Shown here: in pieces, positions 11,107 through 20,643 of the stretch | How the letters are laid out: each line of letters begins with the position of its first letter | Position numbering within the stretch: the first letter of the stretch is position 1 | From: Pseudotabrizicola sp. | GTDB lineage: Bacteria > Pseudomonadota > Alphaproteobacteria > Rhodobacterales > Rhodobacteraceae | NCBI RefSeq assembly: GCF_030656345.1 | Contig: NZ_JAUSNR010000024.1 | Coordinates: forward strand, 1-64,000 | DNA length: 64,000 bases | Reading direction: 5' to 3' | Translations under genes and position numbers: made by a program | Notes under the pieces: model-generated | The model's input: only the letters and a program-made list of their open reading frames with translations | Database searches by the model: none | Told to the model about the DNA's origin: nothing

Positions 11107-11215
11107 GACCTGTCTCCACACTCTCAAATCGCCCCACGCAAAAAACGTAAGGCGGAAATGTGGCAACTTCGGGGCAATAAAGGCGGCTTTCCGGCGACAA
11201 TCGCCGGGCTTTGTC

Positions 11216-12331
11216 TCAGATACGCCGCATAACCAGCGTGGACCATTCGCCGATATCCTCACGCCCGGCGGGATCAAACCCGGCGGCGACATAGGCAGCC
11301 GTCACGGTTTCGGCCTGCACCACCAGCAGACCCGACAGGATGCACAAGCCCCCCGGTGCCAGATGCGCCGCCATCGGCGGGGCCAGTTCGATCAGCGGGC
11401 CTTTCAGGATATTGGCAAAGACCAGATCAAAGGGTGCTGCCTCGGCCAGACGCGGATGGGCAAAGCCCGCCGCCTCCATACACTCGATCCGGCCCTCCAG
11501 CCCGTTGATCGCCACATTGGCGCGGGCGACATCCACCGCCACCTGATCAATGTCGCTGGCCAGCACCAGCGCATCCGGCAGCACCGCCGCCGCCGCCATC
11601 GCCAGCACGGCGGTGCCGCAGCCGATATCGGCCACACGTGCGGGCGCAAAGCCATCGCTGAACAGCCGGTCGAACGCGCGCAGGCACCCCAGCGTGGTGC
11701 CATGGTGGCCGGTGCCAAAGGCAACCGTCGCCTCGATCTGCAAGGCCACGCGGTCAGGCCCCAGATCTGCGGCGCGGTCGGTATCATGGCTGCCGAACAC
11801 AAAGAACCGACCGGCCTCGACCGGGGCCAGTTCGCGGCGCACCTTGGCCACCCAGTCGATTTCCGGCAGTTCCGAAATCGCAAACGGCCTGGCCCCATGT
11901 GCCGCCGCCAAGGCAACGAGCATCCCGGCATCGGGCTGGTCCAGGAAATACGACCCCACCTCCCACAGGCCCGAGTCGTCCTCAATCTCGAACGCGCCCA
12001 CACCGTAGGGGCCGGGTTCCATCGCTTCAATCGCCTCGGCCAAGGCCTTGGCCGCCGCCTCACCCGGCAGGGTGGTCAGCGCGGTAAAGGTGCGTTGTGC
12101 GTGTTCGGTCACGCTAAAGGGGGTGGCGCCGAACGCTTCGGCCAGCACGTCCAGCAGCGCTGCATTCGGTTCTTTGGCAAACAGCGCCACCACCCGCGCC
12201 AGACCGGGGGTTTCCGCCTCGTCGTAGATGTCCACCTCCAGCGGTTCCGGCTGCATCCGTTCCAGCGCCTGAGCCAGACTTTCGGCGGCGTCATCGCCTG
12301 CGATGGTGGTCAGCGCGGTATAGGTGGGCAT
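11216..12331 (-). CDS. prmA: ribosomal protein L11 methyltransferase PrmA with duplicated N-terminal domain
   Basis: PrmA trimethylates ribosomal protein L11 using S-adenosylmethionine. The methyltransferase domain (about 185-371) has FGTGHHGTTLGC, then ADIGCGTAVLAMAAA and the NPPY-like FANILKGPL. The usual N-terminal substrate domain is present twice: residues 3-75 (TYTALTTIAG ... FGATPFSV) and 81-153 (TFTALTTLPG ... HGARPFAI). The second copy is the one that leads into the standard linker DWVAKVRRELAPVEAGRFFV. The family norm is about 290 residues; this one is 371. The copies have diverged, so the duplication is not recent. The start at MPTYTA was chosen. Confidence 0.93.
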   Translation of the reverse strand: MPTYTALTTIAGDDAAESLAQALERMQPEPLEVDIYDEAETPGLARVVALFAKEPNAALLDVLAEAFGATPFSVTEHAQRTFTALTTLPGEAAAKALAEAIEAMEPGPYGVGAFEIEDDSGLWEVGSYFLDQPDAGMLVALAAAHGARPFAISELPEIDWVAKVRRELAPVEAGRFFVFGSHDTDRAADLGPDRVALQIEATVAFGTGHHGTTLGCLRAFDRLFSDGFAPARVADIGCGTAVLAMAAAAVLPDALVLASDIDQVAVDVARANVAINGLEGRIECMEAAGFAHPRLAEAAPFDLVFANILKGPLIELAPPMAAHLAPGGLCILSGLLVVQAETVTAAYVAAGFDPAGREDIGEWSTLVMRRI

Positions 12332-12363
12332 TGTGGAAACCTCTGGCATGTTCGCGTCTGGCC

Positions 12364-13545
12364 CTAGCCGCCGCTGCCTCTGGCGTCAAGGCGACTGCCG
12401 CCAACCCGGCCCCGCAGCACGCGCCAGACCACACCCGCCAGACGGCGCGGGCCAAGATCGGCGTAATCCATCTCTCCGGCCAGCAGGGCCAGATAGCGGC
12501 GCTGAAAATGGTCGGATGACCCAAGTGCGCGCAACAGGCGCGGCTGCAAGGCGGGGTGGTAGACCAGCTTTGCCAGCAGCCGCGCCCGCAGCAGTTCCGC
12601 CCGGATCGGCCGCATATGGGCCTGATAGCGGATCAACGCCGTCTGCGGCGCGCCTGCGCGCAGCGCCTCGGATGCAGCTTCGGCGGCCAGCCGCCCCGAC
12701 AGGATGGCCCAGCCGATGCCCTCGCCGGTGATCGGGTCGACCAGCCCCGCCGCATCCCCCGCCAGCAGAACAGTCCCCCGCCCCGGCACCGCGCGCGATG
12801 CACCCGATGGCAGGTGATGCCCTTTGATCTTCACCGTGGCAGGGTCCACACCCCGCGCGCGCAGCCAGTCGTGAAAGCGCGGGCGCAGGTCCTTTTCCTG
12901 CACCGACACCCCGCCGATCCCCAGCGTGCGGCCCTGCGCCTTTGGGAAATCCCAGCCGTAGCCAAAGGGCAGCGCGGTCATGTCCAACCCGGTCTCTGGC
13001 CCCGGCGCGCCCGGCACCTCGGCCTCCAGCGCGAAACCGATGGTGGCGGGGTCATGCCCGCGGCCAAACAGCGCCCGCGCCACGCCCGAATGCACGCCAT
13101 CGGCCCCGATCATCAGCGGCGCGGTCAGCACCTGACCCCCTGCCAGCGTGACGCGGCCCGCCCCGGGCAAACATTCCGCCATGCGCTGCCCGCAAAAATC
13201 CTGCGCCCCGGCGGCAATGGCGCGGGTGCGCAGCTCTGCGTCAAAGGCGGCGCGCATGGTCATGTAAATCGGCGGGGCGTGGTCCAGCCGGGCCAGACTC
13301 ACAGGACCAGAGAAAAACCGCACCGAACGGCTGATGTGAAACAACCCGTCCGGCAGATCGCCGAACACCGCGCGCGCATAGCCGTAGGCCCGCGCCGTCA
13401 CGCCGCCGCCGCACAGCTTGTCGCGCGGGAACAGCGCCTTGTCGATCAGTGCCACCCGCAGCCCGGCCCGGATGGCGCTGATCGCGGCGGCAGAGCCCGC
13501 AGGCCCCGCCCCGATCACCAGCACATCATGGCTGGTGGCGCGCAA
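12364..13545 (-). CDS. geranylgeranyl reductase family FAD-dependent oxidoreductase
   Basis: The N-terminal Rossmann motif DVLVIGAGPAGSAAAISAIRAG and later LLAGDAAGLVDPITGEGIGWAI (near 270) identify an FAD enzyme of the geranylgeranyl reductase (ChlP-like) family. This family reduces prenyl chains or lipid double bonds. A LCGGGVTARA segment near 45 is the substrate-side family motif. The frame is open upstream into msrA, so the start is uncertain; TTG at 13545, three bases past the msrA stop, gives 393 residues and fits the family. No bacteriochlorophyll genes are nearby, so a role in chlorophyll synthesis is not supported. Confidence 0.8.
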   Translation of the reverse strand: MRATSHDVLVIGAGPAGSAAAISAIRAGLRVALIDKALFPRDKLCGGGVTARAYGYARAVFGDLPDGLFHISRSVRFFSGPVSLARLDHAPPIYMTMRAAFDAELRTRAIAAGAQDFCGQRMAECLPGAGRVTLAGGQVLTAPLMIGADGVHSGVARALFGRGHDPATIGFALEAEVPGAPGPETGLDMTALPFGYGWDFPKAQGRTLGIGGVSVQEKDLRPRFHDWLRARGVDPATVKIKGHHLPSGASRAVPGRGTVLLAGDAAGLVDPITGEGIGWAILSGRLAAEAASEALRAGAPQTALIRYQAHMRPIRAELLRARLLAKLVYHPALQPRLLRALGSSDHFQRRYLALLAGEMDYADLGPRRLAGVVWRVLRGRVGGSRLDARGSGG

Positions 13546-13547
13546 GG

Positions 13548-14204
13548 TCAGGCCGAAACGCCGGTGCCGATCGGGCAGGTCACGCCAGTGCCGCCGATGC
13601 CGCAATAGCCGTTGGGGTTCTTCTGCAGGTATTGCTGATGATAGTCCTCGGCAAAGAAGAACTCCGGCACCGGCACAATCTCGGTCGTGATCGTGCCCTT
13701 GCCAGCCTTGCTCAGCGCGTCCTGATAGACGGCGCGGGTGGCTTCAGCCGCAGCAGCCTGCGCGTCAGTGTAGGTGTATATGCCGGACCGATAGGTCGAG
13801 CCCACATCATTGCCCTGCCGCATGCCTTGCGTCGGGTCGTGGCCTTCCCAGAACAGCTTCAACAACTGCTCGTAACTCACGATCTTCGGGTCATAAATCA
13901 CCCGCACCACCTCATTGTGGCCGGTCAGCTGGGTGCAGGTTTCCTTGTAGGTCGGGTTCGGGGTAAAGCCGCCCGCATAGCCCACCATGGTCAGCCAGAC
14001 GCCGGGGGTCTGCCAGAACTTGCGCTCCACCCCCCAGAAACAGCCCATGCCGAACATCGCCTCTGCCATGCCCTCGGGCACCGGTGATTTCAGGGGCAGG
14101 CCGGAAATGAAATGCGTGTCGGCGGTCGGCAGCGGCTCTGCCCGACCGGGCAGCGCGTCTTTCGGGTCAACCATCTGCGATTTGGCGCGGTTCATGAAGA
14201 ACAT
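13548..14204 (-). CDS. msrA: peptide-methionine (S)-S-oxide reductase MsrA
   Basis: MsrA repairs oxidised methionine in proteins. The 218-residue product has the catalytic [13 protein letters not shown] near 55 and [15 protein letters not shown] near 75. [34 protein letters not shown] and the C-terminal [17 protein letters not shown] follow, the last including a likely recycling cysteine. The roughly 45-residue N-terminal extension is typical of the longer MsrA form. It is co-oriented with the FAD reductase, with two bases between them. No MsrB is in the window. Confidence 0.96.
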   Translation of the reverse strand: MFFMNRAKSQMVDPKDALPGRAEPLPTADTHFISGLPLKSPVPEGMAEAMFGMGCFWGVERKFWQTPGVWLTMVGYAGGFTPNPTYKETCTQLTGHNEVVRVIYDPKIVSYEQLLKLFWEGHDPTQGMRQGNDVGSTYRSGIYTYTDAQAAAAEATRAVYQDALSKAGKGTITTEIVPVPEFFFAEDYHQQYLQKNPNGYCGIGGTGVTCPIGTGVSA

Positions 14205-14261
14205 CTTGAAACTCTCCTGAGGTCAGACAGGATATATAGGGTCGGCCGCGCGAAACACCAC

Positions 14262-15506
14262 TCACTCTGCGGGTTCCTGGGCCGCGACAGGCAGGCCGCG
14301 GGCAAAGATCGTCTCATACCCCGGCTCCGGGTGGCGCGGGATCAGCAGCACCAGCCCCAGCGCGATCAAGGCCATCCCCGCCCCCAGCAGGAACACATAG
14401 TCGGGCGAGGTGGCCCACAAATACCCCATTCCGGCCGGCAAAAACACCGCCGCGATGTGGTTGATGGTGAAGGACACCGCCGCCGTGGGCGCAATGTCTG
14501 CCGGATCGGCAATCTTCTGGAAATAGGTGCGCAGGGCAAAGGACAGCGCAAAAAACATCTGATCGGCGATATAGAGCGCGCCCGCAATCACCAGCCCCCA
14601 GCCGAACCAATAGATGCCACCGTAGAACAGAAACACCAGCGTCAGCCCGATGTATTCAAACGCCATCACCGACCGTTCGCCAAAGCGGCCAAGTGCGCGG
14701 CCCATGGCAGGGGCGGCGACCATCTGCAGCACATAGTTGATGAGCAAAAGCGCGGTCATCTCTGACACCCGCATCCCGAAGCGTTCCACCATCATGAATC
14801 CGGCAAACACCACGAAAATCTGCCGCCGCGAGCCTGCCATGAACTGCAGCGCATAGAACAGCCAGTAGCGCCGCCGCAGAACGATGGTGTTGCGCTGCTT
14901 GATCGGGTTCACGAACTGCGGATAGGCAAGGGCCGCAAACAGCGTCAGCGCAATCGTCGCCCCGCCTGCCACCATATACACCGTGTTATAGGTCAGGTCA
15001 TAGCGATCCCACAGCAGCATCAGCATACCGTAAGCCAGCAACGATGCCCCTGACCCCACCGCCACAATGCGCCCCAGCACCTGCGGCGCGCGGGATTTTT
15101 CCACCCATTGCAGTTGCAAGGACTGGTTCACCGTTTCAAAATAATGAAACCCGATCGACGACAGCAATGTCACGATCAGCAAGCCGCCAAAGCTGGGAAA
15201 CCACGCGGTGACGACCGTGGCCACCCCCAGCAGCAGCAGGCTGCACAGCGCCAGCATCTGTTCGCGGAACACCAGCAGCAGCGCGATCACCCCCACCGCC
15301 AGCAGGCCCGGAATTTCGCGCACCGTGTGCAGCCAGCCGATTTCCACCCCGGTGAACCCGGCCATCTCGATGACGAAATTGTTCAGCACCGCCGACCAGG
15401 TGGCAAAGGCCAGCGGCATCGCCGCCGCCATCACATAGAGCAGCGTTTCCGGCCTGCGCCAGCGGGGCAAGGTATGGGCATCATCAAGGGACATGCGCTC
15501 GAACAT
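14262..15506 (-). CDS. MFS transporter
   Basis: This 414-residue protein has about 12 predicted membrane segments, with a loop (FVNPIKQRNTIVLRRRYW) between the two halves as in major facilitator proteins. A conserved HYFETVNQSLQLQW segment lies near 120 and the last helix is followed by a short cytoplasmic tail (RHPEPGYETIFARGL). The substrate cannot be told from sequence. It is a single leftward gene 57 bases upstream of msrA; a second Met four codons in could also be the start. Confidence 0.8.
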   Translation of the reverse strand: MFERMSLDDAHTLPRWRRPETLLYVMAAAMPLAFATWSAVLNNFVIEMAGFTGVEIGWLHTVREIPGLLAVGVIALLLVFREQMLALCSLLLLGVATVVTAWFPSFGGLLIVTLLSSIGFHYFETVNQSLQLQWVEKSRAPQVLGRIVAVGSGASLLAYGMLMLLWDRYDLTYNTVYMVAGGATIALTLFAALAYPQFVNPIKQRNTIVLRRRYWLFYALQFMAGSRRQIFVVFAGFMMVERFGMRVSEMTALLLINYVLQMVAAPAMGRALGRFGERSVMAFEYIGLTLVFLFYGGIYWFGWGLVIAGALYIADQMFFALSFALRTYFQKIADPADIAPTAAVSFTINHIAAVFLPAGMGYLWATSPDYVFLLGAGMALIALGLVLLIPRHPEPGYETIFARGLPVAAQEPAE

Positions 15507-15626
15507 GCCATTCTCCTACACCCGAAGCCCGCAATCCGCCAAGCGCGCGATTGTGTTGGGTACAGGCCGCGCCCTTGCGCGGCGCCCTGCCCCCGCTTAC
15601 CCATGCGTAAAAACGAGGACAAATGC

Positions 15627-16463
15627 ATGAGCCTTGGTGTCTTTCTTGCTGTCCTCGGGGCCGCCTTTCTGCACGCGCTGTGGAACGCGCTGATCAAGCT
15701 TGGCACCTCCAAGGTCGGGACGATGGTGATCCTGTCGGTCATCGAGGTGCCCATCGGGCTGGCCGTCGCTGCCCTGTCGCCGCCCATCAACCCCGCTGCA
15801 ATCCCTTGGGTCATCGCCGCAGGCTGCACGCATTTCGCCTATAAGTTCTTTCTGACCTACGCCTATGACCGGGGTGATCTGAGCCGCGTCTATCCCATCG
15901 CGCGCGGGGCGGCCCCGATGCTGGTGGCTCTGGCGGGGGCGATGATGCTGCCCGATGCGGTCAGCTCGCGGCAGTATATCGCCATTGCGGTTCTGGGCCT
16001 TGGCATCCTGCTGATGGCGCGGGGCGTATTTTCCAGTGGCGAGGACCGGCGGCTGCTGCCCTTCGCCCTCGGCTCTGCCGCCGCGACCGCCACCTACACG
16101 ATGATCGACGGCATGGGCGCGCGCATATCGGGCGCGCCTGCGGCCTATGTGGCATGGGTCTTTGTGGCGGACGGGCTGATCTTCACGCTGGGAATGCTCG
16201 CGCTGCGCGGCCGGTCGGTCCTGCCGCGCGACGCCCGCGCCTGGGGACTTGGATCAGTTGCCTCGGTCGCCAGCTACGGGGCCTATGCAGTGTCGATCTG
16301 GGCGATGACCATCGCCCCCATCGCCGTGGTTGCGGCCTTGCGCGAAACCTCGATCCTGTTTGCCGTGCTGATCGGCTGGATCGCATTCGGCGAGAAGATG
16401 AGCGGTGAAAAGGCCATCGCCGCCGCTGTCATTGTGACGGGCGTCCTGCTGACGCGGGCCTAG
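15627..16463 (+). CDS. EamA/DMT family transporter
   Basis: The 278-residue product has about ten hydrophobic segments arranged as two EamA repeats (about 1-135 and 145-278). Family signatures include FLHALWNALIKLG at the start and AALRETSILFAVLIGWIAFGE near the end. This type exports metabolites or amino acids, but its substrate is unknown. The ATG at 15627 was chosen because the upstream open frame is antisense to the MFS gene. Its stop codon shares bases with that of the convergent pcs gene (CTAG). Confidence 0.8.
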   Translation: MSLGVFLAVLGAAFLHALWNALIKLGTSKVGTMVILSVIEVPIGLAVAALSPPINPAAIPWVIAAGCTHFAYKFFLTYAYDRGDLSRVYPIARGAAPMLVALAGAMMLPDAVSSRQYIAIAVLGLGILLMARGVFSSGEDRRLLPFALGSAAATATYTMIDGMGARISGAPAAYVAWVFVADGLIFTLGMLALRGRSVLPRDARAWGLGSVASVASYGAYAVSIWAMTIAPIAVVAALRETSILFAVLIGWIAFGEKMSGEKAIAAAVIVTGVLLTRA

Positions 16464-17161
16464 CGCAGGCCCGGACGTTCGGGGATCACCTGCTGCACAA
16501 TCCCGGCAAAGGTCAGGTAAAGCGAGGTCAGGATCAGCCCCCAATGCGCCCAGGATGCCGGATGGAAATCGACGAATGCCGCCCATCCGGCAAACACCAC
16601 CCACAAGAGCGACACCGGCAGCGAGATATTGCGCCAGCGTCTGGTGCGGGTCGGGTGAATGAATTTCAGGTTGCAGAACATCGCCACCGTCAGCGCAATC
16701 ACAATGGCCAGCACCAGCAGCGTGCCCGGGGCCACCGCAAACAGCACCAGCACCACCATGTTCCAGCAGGCGGGAAAGCCGGCAAAGGACTTATCCTTGG
16801 TTTTCATGCGGGTATCGGCGAAATAGATCACCGACCCGTAAACGATCACGATGATCGCAATCCACCCGGTCCAGCCCGGCAACAGCCCGGATTTGAACAG
16901 CGCATAGGCCGGAATGAACACATAGGTCAGAAAGTCGATGATCAGGTCCAGCAGCACGCCATCGTAGTTCGGCCAGTTCTTGTCGACCTCATACCGGCGC
17001 GCCAAGGGGCCATCGATGCCATCGACGATCAGCGCGAACACCAGCCACAGGAACATCAGGCTCCAGTTTTCTTCAACAGCTGCCAGCATGGCAAACATCG
17101 ACAAAACCGCGCCGGTGGCGGTCAGCAGATGGACGGAAAGGGCTTTGTAACGCAATTGCAT
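16460..17161 (-). CDS. pcs: phosphatidylcholine synthase Pcs
   Basis: Pcs makes phosphatidylcholine directly from choline and CDP-diacylglycerol in the inner membrane. The 233-residue protein has several membrane segments and the CDP-alcohol transferase signature near 50-75: DGIDGPLARR, then YDGVLLDLIIDFLTY, with the spaced aspartates. A later FCNLKFIHPTRTRRWR segment matches Pcs of alphaproteobacteria. ATG at 17161 was preferred over a TTG 18 bases upstream. The gene lies just downstream of xerC on the same strand and converges with the EamA gene. Confidence 0.93.
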   Translation of the reverse strand: MQLRYKALSVHLLTATGAVLSMFAMLAAVEENWSLMFLWLVFALIVDGIDGPLARRYEVDKNWPNYDGVLLDLIIDFLTYVFIPAYALFKSGLLPGWTGWIAIIVIVYGSVIYFADTRMKTKDKSFAGFPACWNMVVLVLFAVAPGTLLVLAIVIALTVAMFCNLKFIHPTRTRRWRNISLPVSLLWVVFAGWAAFVDFHPASWAHWGLILTSLYLTFAGIVQQVIPERPGLR

Positions 17162-17200
17162 CACGGTTTGATGGCCCAATCCGCGCGCGGGTGCAACCAG

Positions 17201-18121
17201 TCAGGCGCGGGGATGCGCCTTTTCATACACTTCCATCAGCCTTGCCGCATCAACTGCCGTATAAACCTGCGTCGTCGACAGCGACGCATGGCCCAGCAAT
17301 TCCTGTATCGCGCGCAGATCACCCCCGGCCGACAGCAGATGCGTGGCAAAGCTGTGGCGCATTGCATGCGGCGTCGCGGTCGCGGACAGGCCCAGCTGCA
17401 TCCGCGCCTGCTCCATCACCGCCGAGATCAGCCTTGGGTTCAGCGGCCCGCCACGCGCACCGCGAAACAGCGCCTGACCAGCGTCCAGATCAAAGGGGCA
17501 CAGCCGCACATAATCAGCCACCGCCGCCCGCGCGACGGGCAGCACCGGCACCAGCCGGGTCTTGTTGCCCTTGCCGGTGATCCGCAACACCTCGGGCAGC
17601 GGATGCGCCGCCCCGGTCAGACCAAGCGCCTCGGATATCCGCAAGCCGCAGCCGTAAAGCAGCGTCAGCACCGCCCTGTCACGCGCACCGACCCAGTCGT
17701 CGCGCCCCTGATCGGCCACCGTGTCGATCATATCCTGCGCGCCGCTTACCGACAGCGGGCGCGGCAGCTTGCGCTTGAAGCGTGGCGCGCGCGCCGACAG
17801 CACTGTGGTCGCATCCGCGCCCGCCCGGTCCGCCACCCAGGCGGTAAAGCTTTTCACCGAACTCAACGCCCGCGCCAATGACCGCGCCGACACCCCGCGC
17901 GCCCGTTCATGCGCCATCCACGCCCGCAGATCGCCCTGCGGCAGGCTGGCAAGCCCCGCCAGCCCCTCGGTTCCGCCGCGATGGATCGCCAGAAACTGCA
18001 GATATCCGGTCACGTCGCGCAGATAGGCGGTCACGGTATTCTGTGCCGCCCCATGGATGGCCGACAACTGCTGGCTCCATGTGGCCAACGCGTCCCGCAC
18101 CTGTGGAGATATCGCAGTCAC
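17201..18121 (-). CDS. xerC: tyrosine recombinase XerC
   Basis: XerC acts with XerD to resolve chromosome dimers at dif. The 306-residue protein has the N-terminal SAM-like domain (VTAYLRDVTGYLQFL near 30-50) and the catalytic set: Arg in YGCGLRISEALGL, Lys in GKGNKTRLVPV, HxxR in HAMRHSFATHL, His in LLGHASLSTTQVYT, and the nucleophilic Tyr in that last motif. It starts with GTG overlapping the stop of the DUF484 gene by four bases. The DUF484-xerC pairing is standard in proteobacteria. Confidence 0.96.
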   Translation of the reverse strand: MTAISPQVRDALATWSQQLSAIHGAAQNTVTAYLRDVTGYLQFLAIHRGGTEGLAGLASLPQGDLRAWMAHERARGVSARSLARALSSVKSFTAWVADRAGADATTVLSARAPRFKRKLPRPLSVSGAQDMIDTVADQGRDDWVGARDRAVLTLLYGCGLRISEALGLTGAAHPLPEVLRITGKGNKTRLVPVLPVARAAVADYVRLCPFDLDAGQALFRGARGGPLNPRLISAVMEQARMQLGLSATATPHAMRHSFATHLLSAGGDLRAIQELLGHASLSTTQVYTAVDAARLMEVYEKAHPRA

Positions 18122-18810
18122 GACAGCCAGCGGCGCATGGTCCGTTCAAACACACCCGCGAAATGCGCCAGCAGATCGGTGCCGTGGGTCGATTTGAACT
18201 GATGCGGGTCCTCCGCCCCCAGCACCAGCATTCCCGGAAGGCGCCCCTTGCCGAAATCCAGCTTCAGCAGCGCCTCGGACCGTATCCAGCCCGCCCGGTC
18301 ACCATAAATCGCATCCGACGACGGGATGGTCTGGCGCAGCGTGACCGGGCGCAACGGCACATTGCGCCCACCTGTCAGATAGTCGCCCACGAACCCCGGT
18401 TCGGCCACGAACAGCACTTCCCCCAGCTTGCGCAGCGCCGGGTCCTCAGAATCCTGCACCGATTCCAGCACCAGCCGGATGCAGTCCACCCGCAGGGTTG
18501 CCGCCACATCGGTGGACAGGTTTTTCAGAAAATCCTCAAAGCTCAGCGGGTCCAGCATCTGCAGGATCGCCCGGTGCACCTGATTGGTCCCGGCAAGGTT
18601 TTCATAGGCCGCCGCAATCACCGTGCGGTGGGTGTCTTCCAGCCGGTCCAGCCGGTTTTCCAGCCGCTCCATCGCGATGCCGCGCAGATCGACGATATTG
18701 CTGCCCATGGCCCGTTCATTGGCCCCGATCAGGGCCGCCATCAGATCGCGGTCCTCCAGAATCGTCTCGGGTTCGGCAATGATACGGTCACGCAGGTCTT
18801 GTTCGATCAT
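18118..18810 (-). CDS. DUF484 family protein
   Basis: This 230-residue protein starts MIEQDLRDRIIAEPETILEDRDLMAALI and carries the family's coiled segment (LRGIAMERLENRLDRLEDTHR near 45-65). A GAF-like domain follows, ending in GMLVLGAEDPHQFKSTHGTDLLAHFAGVFER. DUF484 proteins are cytoplasmic and almost always lie next to xerC; their role is not established. The ATG at 18810 is preceded by a plausible ribosome-binding site; a 17-residue upstream extension was rejected. Confidence 0.9.
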   Translation of the reverse strand: MIEQDLRDRIIAEPETILEDRDLMAALIGANERAMGSNIVDLRGIAMERLENRLDRLEDTHRTVIAAAYENLAGTNQVHRAILQMLDPLSFEDFLKNLSTDVAATLRVDCIRLVLESVQDSEDPALRKLGEVLFVAEPGFVGDYLTGGRNVPLRPVTLRQTIPSSDAIYGDRAGWIRSEALLKLDFGKGRLPGMLVLGAEDPHQFKSTHGTDLLAHFAGVFERTMRRWLS

Positions 18811-18970
18811 GGTCACTCTGCCCGGTTCTTTTGGGTGATTTGCTTGCGATGATAACGGCAAGTGCCCCGGATAGGGAAGATTTTACGCCTGCAGGCCGCA
18901 GGCCCGCCCGCATTCCGCCGCCGCCCTGTATCTGATATGTCGCGCCGGTCACATGCGCGGAGACGACACG

Positions 18971-19858
18971 ATGTCCAGTTTTCAGGGCGGGCCCAGTCCC
19001 GAAGGATCACCCGGCCTTCTGATCCTCTATACCGGCGGCACCATCGGGATGGTGCCCGGCCCCGCCGGTCTGCAACCCGGCCCCGGTGTGCTGGAAGCCG
19101 CCCTTCCAGTGCTGACCCCGGCGGGCGTTGCGGTGACGGTGGAACAGTTCACCCCCCTGATCGACAGCGCCAACATCCGCCCCGCCGACTGGAACCACAT
19201 GCTGGGCCGGATTGACGCATGGAAGGGTCAGGCCGTGATTGTCGTGCACGGCACCGACACCATGGCCTATACGGGTGCTGCCCTGTCCGCCGCCCTGTCC
19301 GATGCGCGGCTGCCGGTCATCCTGTGCGGATCGATGGCCCCCCTGAACACCGGCGGCGATGCCGAGGCGAACCTGACGCTGGCGCTTATCTCCGCACTCA
19401 GTGCCCCGGCGGGGGTCTGGCTGGCCTTTGCAGGCCGCCTGTTGCCCGCCGCCGGGCTGGTGAAGCAAGACAGCCACGCGGCGGATGCCTTCCGCAGCAT
19501 CCCGCAGGAACGGCTGCCAACACCCGCGCGCCGCTTTGCCGACCGCAGACTGGCGATCCTGTCGCTCTCGCCCGGCCTGCCCGCCGCAGCACTCAACGCT
19601 GCACTGGGCGAACTGGATGGCGCAGTGCTGCGGGTGTTTGGCGCGGGCACCATGATGCAGGACCCCGCCATCATCGACGCCCTGCGCAGCGCCGTCGCCC
19701 GCGGCGGCCGCCTGCGCGCGGTCAGCCAATGCGAAAACGGCGGGCTGGAGCCCGCCGCCTATGCAGCCGGGGCTGCACTCTGGTCTGCCGGAGTGGAAAA
19801 CGGCGCGGGCGAGACGGCAGAGCTGGCGCTTGCACGTCTATGGCTGGCCTTGTCCTGA
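18971..19858 (+). CDS. asparaginase
   Basis: The enzyme hydrolyses L-asparagine to aspartate. The 295-residue product has the two catalytic-threonine motifs: LILYTGGTIGMVPG near 20 and VIVVHGTDTMAYTGAALSA near 90. DARLPVILCGSMAPLNTGGDAEANL near 120 also matches the family. There is no signal peptide, so it resembles the cytoplasmic (type I) form. The ATG at 18971 is the better start; another in frame lies 18 bases upstream. It stands alone, divergent from the DUF484-xerC pair and convergent with the transaldolase gene. Confidence 0.92.
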   Translation: MSSFQGGPSPEGSPGLLILYTGGTIGMVPGPAGLQPGPGVLEAALPVLTPAGVAVTVEQFTPLIDSANIRPADWNHMLGRIDAWKGQAVIVVHGTDTMAYTGAALSAALSDARLPVILCGSMAPLNTGGDAEANLTLALISALSAPAGVWLAFAGRLLPAAGLVKQDSHAADAFRSIPQERLPTPARRFADRRLAILSLSPGLPAAALNAALGELDGAVLRVFGAGTMMQDPAIIDALRSAVARGGRLRAVSQCENGGLEPAAYAAGAALWSAGVENGAGETAELALARLWLALS

Positions 19859-19862
19859 ACCG

Positions 19863-19890
19863 CCCCCCTCCCCCTTGGGGGGTCGGGGGG
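19863..19890. terminator. C/G hairpin between convergent genes
   Basis: CCCCCCTCCCCC pairs with GGGGGGTCGGGGGG just after the asparaginase stop and 11 bases before the end of the transaldolase gene. It has no clear T run but sits where a bidirectional terminator is expected. Confidence 0.4.
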
Positions 19891-19900
19891 CTGGCTGGCC

Positions 19901-20554
19901 TCAGATGATCTTCTGACCCGTCTGCGCCCAATCCTTGGTGAACTGGTCCAGCCCTTTTTCGGTCAGCACATGGGTTGCCAACGCCTTGATCACCGATGGC
20001 GGCGCGGTCATCACATCGGCCCCGATCAGTGCGCATTGGGTGACATGGTTCGCCGTGCGGATCGAGGCTGCCAGAATCTGCGTGTCAAAGCCGTAGTTGT
20101 CATAGATCTGGCGGATGTCGCTGATCAGCTCCAGCCCGTCGAGGTTGATGTCATCCAGCCGCCCGATGAACGGGCTGATGAAGGTCGCCCCGGCCTTGGC
20201 GGCCAGCAGCGCCTGATTGGCGGAAAAGCACAAGGTGACGTTGACCATAAGACCATCATCAGACAGCACTTTACAGGTTTTCAGCCCGTCCCATGTCAGG
20301 GGCACCTTGACGGCAATGTTCTCGGCGATCTCGGCCAGTTTGCGGCCTTCGGCGATCATGTCCTCGGCCTTCAGCGCCACCACTTCGGCGGACACCGGGC
20401 CAGAAACGATCGAACAGATCTCTTTCGTCACCTCCAGAATATTGCGGCCGGATTTCAGGATCAGCGACGGGTTGGTGGTCACACCATCGACCATGCCAAG
20501 GTCGTTCAGCTCGGCAATTGCCGCGACATCGGCGGTATCTACGAAAAATCTCAT
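19901..20554 (-). CDS. fsa: transaldolase / fructose-6-phosphate aldolase (TalC type)
   Basis: The 217-residue product is the short TalC/FSA type. It starts [20 protein letters not shown] and has [14 protein letters not shown] near 25. The Schiff-base lysine lies in [13 protein letters not shown] near 85, and later come [31 protein letters not shown] and the C-terminal FTKDWA. These enzymes act on C3 and C6/C7 sugar phosphates of the pentose phosphate pathway. Which activity dominates cannot be told without testing. It is divergent from priA, 89 bases away. Confidence 0.9.
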   Translation of the reverse strand: MRFFVDTADVAAIAELNDLGMVDGVTTNPSLILKSGRNILEVTKEICSIVSGPVSAEVVALKAEDMIAEGRKLAEIAENIAVKVPLTWDGLKTCKVLSDDGLMVNVTLCFSANQALLAAKAGATFISPFIGRLDDINLDGLELISDIRQIYDNYGFDTQILAASIRTANHVTQCALIGADVMTAPPSVIKALATHVLTEKGLDQFTKDWAQTGQKII

Positions 20555-20643
20555 GGGGCGCGTCCTTCGATAGGGTTCGGCGGGGGGTTGCGACAGGGTC
20601 TGTGGGGGTTTACCCCATCAACATCAAAAACGAAAGACGGGTG

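Noticed and set aside
12364-13545. BchP/ChlP of bacteriochlorophyll synthesis
   Set aside because: The protein is in the geranylgeranyl reductase family, but no bch, crt or puf genes are near, so a photosynthetic role is not supported.
16460-16463. Shared CTAG at the stop codons of the EamA gene and pcs as a regulatory site
   Set aside because: It is a simple overlap of two convergent TAG stops; nothing else suggests function.
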